Of a stretch of 8,797 nt of DNA, positions 1 to 6,377 are shown one piece after another; position 1 is the first letter of the stretch, and each line of letters starts with the position of its first letter. The stretch lies in assembly GCA_964384415.1 (NCBI GenBank), contig CAYLMV010000142.1:1-8797 (forward strand), read 5' to 3'. Origin of the DNA: JAGVPT01 sp964384415. GTDB lineage: Bacteria; Bacteroidota; Ignavibacteria; UBA10030; UBA8401. The notes beneath the pieces were generated by a model, which was not told the DNA's origin, did not search any database, and saw nothing but the letters and a program-made list of their open reading frames with translations. A program made the translations under genes and the position numbers.

Positions 1-1417
1 TGCCGTTCAAAAAGAATCCTTTGTCTACCGTAAATTCAAACGTGCGGATACCGAATGGCGTGACGCCGGCATCCACCGTCCGGTCGTCCGTTCGCACCGC
101 GGTTTCAACATGATAGAGCCGGGGATTCTCCAACGACCACAATTGTGGATTTGGAACCTTGAAGGATTGTTCGAAGACGCATGTGCTGTCCGCCTTCACA
201 GTCAAAATGGAGCTGCCGTGAGTCACGTTAATTCCCGCATCGTCGACAACGGCAGTTTCAAGCGTTACCTGCTGAGGCATGCCGGATTGATTCTGGATCT
301 TCGTTTCAACGCGAACCGTTGCTGCATGTTCAGTTACTTCCGGGGTCGTAACATACATTCCCCACTGCGTTATATGAACAGGGTCTGTCATGATCAAATG
401 CACATGGCGGTATATACCCGCGCCTGAATACCAGCGCGAGCACGGCTGCTGCACCCGGGCGCGGACTGCCAGGACATTTTTCTCGCCGTTGAATTTCACG
501 TGCTGCGTCAATTCATACTGAAAGCTTGAATAACCGTATGGGCGATTGCCGAGATACACGCCGTTAATCCAAACGTCGCTATTCATATACACGCCGTCGA
601 ATTCGACGAAGACGCGCTTGCCTTGAATGTTCCCGGGCAGTTTGAACTCTTTCCTGTACCAGCCTGTGCCCGCGTTTATGTATCCCCCGCCGCTTCCACC
701 CGGCGAAGTCGATTCAAATATACCTTCCGTCACCCGCGTCCCATCATCATAGATGCCGCCCGGGCCCACCCCGTCGAACACCCGAACCGCGATACAGTTC
801 TTGCCGCCGTAATGGATGATTTCATGCGGGACTTTGTAATGCCGGACGACGTCCCATGCAGTCGCATATTCGGGCGGGAAATGACCTAAGCTTCCCACCT
901 TTACGCCATTGAAGAACGTTTCGTCGGCGTCGTCAATTTTACCAACGTTGATGAAAATGTCCTTGCCCCGTAAATCCTCAGGGACGGTCACTTCACGGCG
1001 GAACCAGCCAAACACGTTGTCTTCCGTGTAGTTCGAGTGTTCCTCCCAATGCTCGGGGAGCTTTACAGTCTGCCAGGAACTGTCGTTAAGTTTCGGATTC
1101 TTCCAAAGTGTATCGTCGCCTTTGTTGAATTTCCACTCTCCTCTGACGACCGACAGTTCCGCTGCATCCTCGACGGTCGATTCGGAGTGTGCAAGTCCCT
1201 CAATGCTCCAGTCGTGCGGTACATCTACTGTGAGCCACGAAGCGTCGTCATATTCCGGCCGTTCGGCGCCGGTGATTTCGCCGGCGCAAAATCGCCAGGC
1301 CGAATCAAACGATTGGGTGTGTCTGGCTTCTCCAGCGCTTACGAGTCCGTTGGTCATGACCGCGATCAGGGATGCGATGACCAATAAAGTGACTGCTATT
1401 CTTTTGAAGTTCAACAT
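1..1417 (-). CDS. GH2 glycoside hydrolase, beta-galactosidase type, N-terminal part (runs off left edge)
   Basis: This is an open frame of 472 codons from ATG at 1417 to the window edge with no stop; the 3' part is missing. A GAGG Shine-Dalgarno sequence at 1427-1430 lies 9 bases before the ATG. Residues 1-28 form a signal peptide, so the product is exported. Residues 34-74 begin a GH2 sugar-binding (jelly-roll) domain (FDSAWRF, VPHDWSIEG) that resumes near 238 with TGWYRKEF, DVWINGVYLG and the SGAGIYRHV signature (residues 331-339). Residues about 348-455 are the Ig-like GH2 domain, and FGIRTFEF...GFFLNG (455-472) leads into the TIM barrel. The catalytic Glu residues lie outside the window, so activity cannot be checked. 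The N-terminal pattern resembles secreted beta-galactosidases of Bacteroidota, but GH2 also includes beta-glucuronidases and beta-mannosidases. It is last of the six genes, 74 bp after the GH31 gene. Family assignment is firm; substrate is inferred. Residues about 75-237 are an unusual nested insert. Confidence 0.9.
   Translation of the reverse strand, partial: MLNFKRIAVTLLVIASLIAVMTNGLVSAGEARHTQSFDSAWRFCAGEITGAERPEYDDASWLTVDVPHDWSIEGLAHSESTVEDAAELSVVRGEWKFNKGDDTLWKNPKLNDSSWQTVKLPEHWEEHSNYTEDNVFGWFRREVTVPEDLRGKDIFINVGKIDDADETFFNGVKVGSLGHFPPEYATAWDVVRHYKVPHEIIHYGGKNCIAVRVFDGVGPGGIYDDGTRVTEGIFESTSPGGSGGGYINAGTGWYRKEFKLPGNIQGKRVFVEFDGVYMNSDVWINGVYLGNRPYGYSSFQYELTQHVKFNGEKNVLAVRARVQQPCSRWYSGAGIYRHVHLIMTDPVHITQWGMYVTTPEVTEHAATVRVETKIQNQSGMPQQVTLETAVVDDAGINVTHGSSILTVKADSTCVFEQSFKVPNPQLWSLENPRLYHVETAVRTDDRTVDAGVTPFGIRTFEFTVDKGFFLNG
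707..1195 (-). other. Nested galactose-binding-like domain inside the GH2 N-terminal domain
   Basis: Codons about 75-237 of the GH2 gene interrupt the usual GH2 sugar-binding domain between VPHDWSIEG (residues 66-74) and the GGGYINAGTGWYRKEF strand (243-258). In ordinary members only a short glycine-rich loop joins these elements. The insert reads as a complete beta-sandwich of the same general fold: GEWKFNKG, NDSSWQTVKLPEHWEE, FGWFRREVTVP, KDIFINVGKIDDADETFFNG, and GKNCIAVRVFDG. This mirrors the order of strands in the host domain (Asp-x-x-x-W, W-[YF]-R-[KR], x-x-N-G, N-x-[IL]-A-V-R). The boundaries are approximate. It probably adds carbohydrate binding or shapes the active-site rim, which is inference. 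Confidence 0.7.
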
Positions 1418-1457
1418 GGACTGGATCCTCAATTGGTAATGAACGAAATAGAAGAGA

Positions 1458-1486
1458 CCGATCGCATCATTTTCTTAAACGATCGG
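1458..1486. repeat. Inverted repeat CCGATCG/CGATCGG between the GH31 and GH2 genes
   Basis: CCGATCG at 1458-1464 and CGATCGG at 1480-1486 form a perfect 7-bp inverted repeat around a 15-base loop. In the direction of transcription it starts 5 bases after the GH31 stop codon and is followed by a pyrimidine-rich stretch without a true T-run. CGATCG is itself a palindrome, and the two copies are 21 bp apart centre to centre, about two helical turns. It may be a weak terminator, an RNA stability hairpin or a protein-binding site; the sequence does not decide. Confidence 0.4.
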
Positions 1487-1491
1487 CAACA

Positions 1492-3927
1492 CTACAGGTT
1501 TATCATGACCTTCTTTCCCTCATAGATCACCACTTTGTTGTGTCTGTTGATCGCGCCCGCTTCATTGCCGCTGCCGGCGGCGACGATCACTACATTGAAC
1601 TTGCGTTGGTTGAGCATTCCGGGGAATGAGCCTTTGCGCTCGTTGATGGTTAACACATTTCTCGCATCATCCCAGGTAAAGGTTATTGTGGAGTAGACCC
1701 CTTTCTCATAATCATAATTATCGTTTTCATCTTCATACAGCGTAAATTCGCCATCGGCGCCTGCATACACACGTATTTCGAGGCTGTCCCATTTCTTCTC
1801 GGCAGCATATTGAACTTTTGGGCCAATGGGGATTATAGAACCTGTTCTGACATACAACGGAGTGATGTCAATCGGGGCTACTTTGCTCAACGTTTGTCCG
1901 CCGGCATGCTTTTCGCCCGTCCAGAAATCAACCCAATCAGTTCCTTTCGGCAAATACAGCTCTTCATTCTTTAGCACACTGAAATCTTCCACACGAACGC
2001 TGTCCTTGCCATTGACACTTATTTTTGAATACATGGGCGTAGTGACCGGACACACCAGCAATGACTTGCCGAACATATACTGATTGTTGATGTCCAACGC
2101 GCGTTTGTCGTCCGCAAAATCCATTACCAAAGCGCGCATCATGGTGGATTGATGGGCTGTGACGTCCCACGACGTCGAATAGATGTACGGCAGGAGGGCG
2201 TAACGCAGAGCTATCGCCTTTTCAATCGCATCATAGATCTTGTCCCCCTTCTTGCCAAACTGATAGATCTCACGGGGCGCATCGGTTCCATGCGAACGCA
2301 TCATTGGACAAAGAGCGCCGAATTGGATCCAGCGCGCATAGAGTTCGCGATAATTTGCATCATCCAGCTTGTTGGGGAAATTCCACAAAAAGAATCCACC
2401 GATATCGCTGTTCCAATAAGGAATAGCGCTGAGCGAAAAGTTCAGTCCTGCCGAAATTTGCTGCCTGAGCGCCTTCCAGGATGCGACAACATCTCCCGAC
2501 CACGTGTTGGCTCCGTAGCGCTGCTGTCCCGCAAATGCCGAACGAGTGAGAATGAACACACGTTTGTCGGACGATACGGAACGCTGGTGATCGTAGACGC
2601 CTCCCACGTGCATCAGCGGAAACGCGTTCCGCACCTTGCGGAACGAACCCAGGTACGTCCTGTTGTCGAAATCGGAGGGCTTGAAGTCCATATGATCGGG
2701 CTCCGACGAATCAAGCCACCAGCCGTCTATTCCCAACGAGAAGAGGCCTTTGTTCAGGTAGTCCCAGAAAATCCCGCGAGCTTCCGGGTTGTAGACATCG
2801 TATACTCTCACTCCCGACGGGAACTTGGGATCGGGGGGCCACTCATCCTTCGAACTCATTGGCCATGTTTTGAAATCGAACAACATTCCCTTCTTGTCCA
2901 TGATCTCGAACTGCTTCGTTTGCGGGCCAAACGATGCCCAAACCGAAATGATGATGTGGGCGTTCATTGAATGGATTTCGTCGATCATCTTTTGGGGTTC
3001 GGGAAACTGGGGATTAAGGAATTCCATCGCATTCCAGTGGAAATTGTCTCCCCAATACTGCCAGTCCTGAATGATGCCGTCCAGCGGAACGCCGAGCTCC
3101 CGATACTTCTTGACTACGCCGACAATTTCAGCTTGACTCTTGTATCGCTCTTTGCTTTGCCAATAGCCGTATGTCCAGAGAGGAAACATGGGAACTTGTC
3201 CGGTGAGGGCGCGCATCTGAGCGATGACTCCGTCCGCATTGCCGCCGTACATCACATAATAATCTATGCCATCGCCTACGTCCGATTTGAAGGACGTGAT
3301 TTCCGGATCATCTTCAAAAAGAGTCGGCGAACAATTGTCCCAGAACAACCCGTACCCCTTCACCGACAGGAAAAAAGGGACATAATCGTCAGTGTTTCCC
3401 TGAATCATGCGCAGCGTATCATTGCGCTGCACCATCTTGCCTTGCTGTTGCTGTCCCAATCCGTAGATGGATTCGTCTTTATCCAATGTAAAGGACTGCG
3501 ATACACTGTATGTCTTCACACCGGCATCGTTGAAATCTCGAAATGCTCCACCCGCTTCGTGTTCACGGAGCAACGGTTTACCCGCGAATGTTGAAAAAGA
3601 GATTGTGCCATTCTTCGTATTGAGACTTACCTGAAGGCGATCACTCTTCAGGACAAGCTCATCTCCCGCCTCCGTTATGCTCAATACCGTTGTCTCTGGA
3701 GCAGCAATCACCGAGAGACTTTTGTGCGCAGGAGTTTTCCCTTCAGGCGATTTCAGAACTCTCACTGTCGATGGGTTATAGAACTGAATTTCAACATCAA
3801 CAGAATTGATGGTTGCAGTAATCCCATATTTGGTTTTCTGGAAGTCTCGAGCTTCGATCTCTAGACCTGTCAGAAGCAACAAGACCGCAAGCAAACATGT
3901 TCGTAGTGTCGTCGTGTTCAGGTTCAT
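1492..3927 (-). CDS. Secreted GH31 glycosidase, probable alpha-xylosidase or alpha-glucosidase
   Basis: This 811-residue exo-acting retaining alpha-glycosidase begins with a signal peptide (about 1-26), so it probably acts in the periplasm or outside. Residues about 30-245 are the N-terminal beta-sandwich (ESIYGLGQQ at 152-160). The TIM barrel starts at FPLWTYGYWQSKERY (248-262), with the substrate-pocket stretch IQDWQYWGD at 286-294. The catalytic nucleophile should be Asp406 in DGWWLDSSEPD, and the acid/base Asp479 in TWSGD. MMRSH (542-546) is the conserved Arg/His segment near the -1 subsite. Residues about 714-780 match a DUF5110-like C-terminal sheet domain. Only about 23 residues separate FWDN (195-198) from IDYYVMYG (221-228), so the PA14 insert known from xyloglucan alpha-xylosidases such as BoGH31A and CjXyl31A is absent. 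The start lies 17 bp after the preceding esterase stop; only a weak GTGG precedes it, suggesting coupled translation. Family is certain; alpha-xylosidase versus alpha-glucosidase is not settled. Confidence 0.93.
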   Translation of the reverse strand: MNLNTTTLRTCLLAVLLLLTGLEIEARDFQKTKYGITATINSVDVEIQFYNPSTVRVLKSPEGKTPAHKSLSVIAAPETTVLSITEAGDELVLKSDRLQVSLNTKNGTISFSTFAGKPLLREHEAGGAFRDFNDAGVKTYSVSQSFTLDKDESIYGLGQQQQGKMVQRNDTLRMIQGNTDDYVPFFLSVKGYGLFWDNCSPTLFEDDPEITSFKSDVGDGIDYYVMYGGNADGVIAQMRALTGQVPMFPLWTYGYWQSKERYKSQAEIVGVVKKYRELGVPLDGIIQDWQYWGDNFHWNAMEFLNPQFPEPQKMIDEIHSMNAHIIISVWASFGPQTKQFEIMDKKGMLFDFKTWPMSSKDEWPPDPKFPSGVRVYDVYNPEARGIFWDYLNKGLFSLGIDGWWLDSSEPDHMDFKPSDFDNRTYLGSFRKVRNAFPLMHVGGVYDHQRSVSSDKRVFILTRSAFAGQQRYGANTWSGDVVASWKALRQQISAGLNFSLSAIPYWNSDIGGFFLWNFPNKLDDANYRELYARWIQFGALCPMMRSHGTDAPREIYQFGKKGDKIYDAIEKAIALRYALLPYIYSTSWDVTAHQSTMMRALVMDFADDKRALDINNQYMFGKSLLVCPVTTPMYSKISVNGKDSVRVEDFSVLKNEELYLPKGTDWVDFWTGEKHAGGQTLSKVAPIDITPLYVRTGSIIPIGPKVQYAAEKKWDSLEIRVYAGADGEFTLYEDENDNYDYEKGVYSTITFTWDDARNVLTINERKGSFPGMLNQRKFNVVIVAAGSGNEAGAINRHNKVVIYEGKKVMINL

Positions 3928-3944
3928 TTTTTTACCACGTAATA

Positions 3945-5129
3945 TTATCTAAATAACAGCGGTGCGAATTGGAAAAGATCTCTTCTCCATGTCAACCATT
4001 CATGAGCAGTACCAGGAGATTCATAATAGACGTACTTAATTCCGACTTTATTCAGCATATTGCGAAACGCTCCAACGGAGCCGGGGAAAGGATTGGGCTC
4101 TTTCGTTCCAAGGCCAAGCCAGAAGAGTCTGATCTGCTTGTTCAGTGCTTCGCCGTCTCTAAATTTTCCGTTAAAAAATGTCGCTGGATCAATTTCCGCC
4201 GTGCTTGGAAAGTTCGACGTGCCGCTGAAGCCGCCGATGTAGGAAAACTTGTCGAGATTGTTCATCGTGATTTGAATGGTCTGATTGGCTCCCATGGATA
4301 AGCCGGCCATCCCTCTGTGCTCTCGGTCTGCAATAGTACGATACACATCGTCAATCATCGGTATGATCTCTTTTGTCAACACTTCTTGAAATGCTGAAAA
4401 AACGCCAGCTCCCATAGCCGGAGATCCAGTGCCCTGCAGTGACCCGGAAGGCTTTGATGCGTATCCATTGTCCATGACAACAATCATTGGGACTGCTTTT
4501 TTATCGGCGATGAGGTTGTCAAGAATCAGATTGGCTCTTCCCTGGACAGACCAGCCTGTCTCATCTTCACCGCTGCCGTGTTGGAGATAGAGGACAGGAT
4601 AGCGGGAACTGACGTTCTTCTCGTAATCCGGCGGAGTATAGACAAAGGATCTGCGCCATGCGTTCGTGATTTTGGAGAAATAGAGATTCTCGCTTACTTT
4701 GCCGTGGGGAACATCCTTGAGTGCATAGAAATCCTGATCGGCGGCGGGAATTTCAATACCGCTGCCCCAGCGGCTTGCGCCGTAGAAGTAGATGCTCCCG
4801 GGATCTGGAACTGCAGCTCCGTCGATCCAGAGCTGGTAGTAATGGAATCCTTCGTCCTGGGGTTTCGAGTCGCCAATCCACACACCTTTCTCGTCCTTGA
4901 CCAGGTCGTATTTTACAGCGCTGATGTCCAGCTGCACTTTGTGTGCCTCGGGGGCCGAAATGCCGGCACGGACCCGGCCTTCGGAATTGACCTGAGGATA
5001 TTGTTTGCCCGGCTGATTGGTAGAGGCAGGCTTGAAGTCCTCCACGGCTGCAGTTTGGATTGACTGAGCGAGACACATTCCGCTTATCAATAGAGGAGCT
5101 ATTAAGACAATTGCAGGCCATTGCTTCAT
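3945..5129 (-). CDS. Secreted CE1-like esterase with Ig-like N-terminal domain (fourth of four paralogues)
   Basis: This is a complete 394-residue carbohydrate esterase. It has a signal peptide (1-21, ending CLA), a short EDFKPASTNQPGKQYPQ lead, an Ig-like/CBM48-like domain (about 45-130) and an alpha/beta-hydrolase domain from about 145. The nucleophile is Ser278 in GLSMG, the histidine is His376 in TAHEW, and Glu344 (GTKEP) stands where CE1 feruloyl esterases usually have the catalytic Asp. YLQHG (181-185) supplies the oxyanion-side loop. It differs from its neighbours in having GLSMGA instead of GLSMGG, a longer stretch before the Glu (NFPSTAEIDPATFFNGKF), and a Ser/Gly-rich loop at 226-243. 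Residues 28-156 are 89% identical by hand count to the 414-aa paralogue, but the catalytic domain is much more different. AAGGAA at 5138-5143 is the ribosome binding site. Acyl-carbohydrate ester hydrolysis (acetyl or feruloyl) is expected from the family; the leaving acyl group cannot be read from sequence. Confidence 0.9.
   Translation of the reverse strand: MKQWPAIVLIAPLLISGMCLAQSIQTAAVEDFKPASTNQPGKQYPQVNSEGRVRAGISAPEAHKVQLDISAVKYDLVKDEKGVWIGDSKPQDEGFHYYQLWIDGAAVPDPGSIYFYGASRWGSGIEIPAADQDFYALKDVPHGKVSENLYFSKITNAWRRSFVYTPPDYEKNVSSRYPVLYLQHGSGEDETGWSVQGRANLILDNLIADKKAVPMIVVMDNGYASKPSGSLQGTGSPAMGAGVFSAFQEVLTKEIIPMIDDVYRTIADREHRGMAGLSMGANQTIQITMNNLDKFSYIGGFSGTSNFPSTAEIDPATFFNGKFRDGEALNKQIRLFWLGLGTKEPNPFPGSVGAFRNMLNKVGIKYVYYESPGTAHEWLTWRRDLFQFAPLLFR
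4662..5048. repeat. Direct repeat, copy A (esterase Ig-like domain coding block)
   Basis: This block codes for residues 28-156 of the 394-aa esterase and aligns without gaps to 7145-7531. By hand count 69 of 387 bases differ (about 82% identity). It includes a perfect 29-base match (4972-5000 against 7455-7483). Similarity falls sharply beyond the lower-coordinate edge, where the catalytic domain begins. Confidence 0.8.
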
Positions 5130-5203
5130 ATGTCGGTTTCCTTAAATGATTTTGTCAGACTCTCCTATGCACAAGAAGGGATTGTTGTCATTCATCGTAT
5201 CGT
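5130..5203 (-). promoter_or_regulatory. Intergenic leader of the 394-aa esterase with a conserved element
   Basis: This 74-bp spacer between two esterase genes holds the AAGGAA ribosome binding site (5138-5143, 8 bases before the ATG). Next to it is the 13-base element TAAATGATTTTGT (plus-strand reading, 5143-5155), repeated exactly before the 414-aa esterase at 7631-7643. The rest of the spacer shows no convincing hairpin or promoter boxes. The shared element most simply reflects duplication of the gene together with its leader. Confidence 0.6.
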
Positions 5204-6361
5204 TCAGTCCTTAAAAAGGAGCTGTGCAAATTCGTGCAAACTGCGTCGCCAGCTCAAGAACTCGTGAGCTGTTTCCGGGGAAACGTAGAAGACGCTGTTG
5301 ATTCCAGCTTGTTTCAAGCTGTCGGCATTTGCTTTGGGGTCGCCACCAAAGAAACCTCTGCCGCCGCGATTGCCCTCAATTTCGCGGCTACCAAAGCTGA
5401 CGAAGGCTAGCCTTACCTTCTCCTTGAAACCGGATGTCTTTTTGACATCATCCATGGAGAAAGTCCCGCCGCTGAAAAGACCGATATACGCGAACTTATC
5501 GAGGTTCGCCATTGTGATCGTCTTTGTCTCCATTCCGCCCATGGAGAGCCCGGCCATGGCGCGATGGGGTTGATCGGAGAGCGTACGGAAGTTGGCATCG
5601 ACGTAGGGAATCAACTCATCGACAAGAACGGTCTGGAACGGTTTGATATCGAAATTCCTGAGGCCGCCGAACTTGATTTCATTCGTCATGCCGTATGTCA
5701 TCACAACGAGAAAGGGCTTGATCTTGCCTTCGGCGATCAGGTTGTCCATGATCAGATTGGCACGGCCCTGATTACTCCAGGCGTTTTCGTCCTCGCCCCA
5801 ACCGTGCTGAAGGTACAAAACCGGATAGCGTTTCGCTTGGTCTTTGTCGTAATCTGGCGGAGTGTACACAAATGCACGCCGCGAGGTATTGGTGCTCCCG
5901 GAGGAGAAAAGAATCTGCTGGACTTTACCGTGCGGAACATCCTTGAGCGCATAGAAGTCCTGATCCGGGGAGGGAATTTCGATGCCGCTTTCCCAGCGAA
6001 TAGAACCGTAGAAGTTCAGAGTGCCGGGATCGTTAAAAACCCCTCCGTCGATCGTGAGGTGATAGTAGTGAAATCCTTTATCCACCGGTCCCGCCGTGGT
6101 GCCCATCCAGGAAGTATCCGCGGCTTTCTCGAGAGGAGTGCCCCCGCGTCCGCCCAGGCTCACGCTGACACTTTGGGCTAGAGGCGCCACGATTCGGAAT
6201 CGAGCATAGCCTTGTGAGTTGACCTGGGGGTACAATTGGCCGGGTTGATTCAAGCTAGAGGGCTTGAAATCCTCCGTAATCGGTGGCTGGGCGGTCTGTG
6301 CCAGGCACAAAGATCCTGAAAAAGCCAGTAGTAAAACTAATCCAATGATATGCCGATTCAT
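5204..6361 (-). CDS. Secreted CE1-like esterase with Ig-like N-terminal domain (third of four paralogues)
   Basis: This is a complete 385-residue paralogue. It has a signal peptide (1-21), an EDFKPSSLNQPGQLYPQ lead, an Ig-like domain (about 45-135) and a catalytic domain from about 145 to the end. Ser273 in GLSMGG is the nucleophile, His366 in TAHEF is the base, and Glu327 in FGSRE is at the expected acid position. Trp188 and the YLQHGWGEDENAW stretch (183-195) border the active site. The loop before the nucleophile helix is short here (TYGMTNEIKFGGL, 222-234), while the loop after Glu327 is Gly/Arg-rich (328-342). From residue 255 to the end it is about 72% identical to the 414-aa enzyme, but its Ig-like domain is clearly more divergent (GRGGTPLEKA). 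The start is 12 bp after the upstream stop. AAAGGA at 6370-6375 overlaps that stop codon, so translation is probably coupled. It should hydrolyse acyl esters on a polysaccharide or oligosaccharide; the precise substrate is unknown. Confidence 0.9.
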   Translation of the reverse strand: MNRHIIGLVLLLAFSGSLCLAQTAQPPITEDFKPSSLNQPGQLYPQVNSQGYARFRIVAPLAQSVSVSLGGRGGTPLEKAADTSWMGTTAGPVDKGFHYYHLTIDGGVFNDPGTLNFYGSIRWESGIEIPSPDQDFYALKDVPHGKVQQILFSSGSTNTSRRAFVYTPPDYDKDQAKRYPVLYLQHGWGEDENAWSNQGRANLIMDNLIAEGKIKPFLVVMTYGMTNEIKFGGLRNFDIKPFQTVLVDELIPYVDANFRTLSDQPHRAMAGLSMGGMETKTITMANLDKFAYIGLFSGGTFSMDDVKKTSGFKEKVRLAFVSFGSREIEGNRGGRGFFGGDPKANADSLKQAGINSVFYVSPETAHEFLSWRRSLHEFAQLLFKD

Positions 6362-6377
6362 AGTTTTGTTCCTTTAG
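6362..6377 (-). promoter_or_regulatory. Ribosome binding site overlapping the stop codon of the upstream esterase
   Basis: AAAGGA (6370-6375) shares bases with the TAA stop (6374-6376) of the 414-aa esterase and lies 8 bases before the ATG at 6361. This fixes the start of the 385-aa gene and implies that the two neighbouring esterases are made from one message with coupled translation. Confidence 0.7.

Noticed and set aside
1..1417. Plus-strand open frames at 110-427, 623-889, 1037-1387 and 1122-1439
   Set aside because: The minus-strand reading through this whole region gives a continuous GH2 protein with conserved motifs; the plus-strand frames are shadows.
2149..3594. Two long consecutive plus-strand open frames (273 and 207 codons) opposite the GH31 gene
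   Set aside because: They are antisense to an intact, well-conserved GH31 coding sequence, have no ribosome binding site, and their predicted proteins show no recognisable motif; they follow from codon bias on the other strand.
3928..3944. Possible promoter or terminator in the short gap before the GH31 gene
   Set aside because: The gap is only 17 bp, AT-rich, and has no stable hairpin or recognisable boxes; it is better read as an intra-operon junction.
5063..5129. Lipoprotein signal in the 394-aa esterase (SGMC)
   Set aside because: The residue before Cys is Met, not Gly, Ala or Ser, and the sequence continues to a normal type I cleavage site after CLA; a lipobox is not supported.
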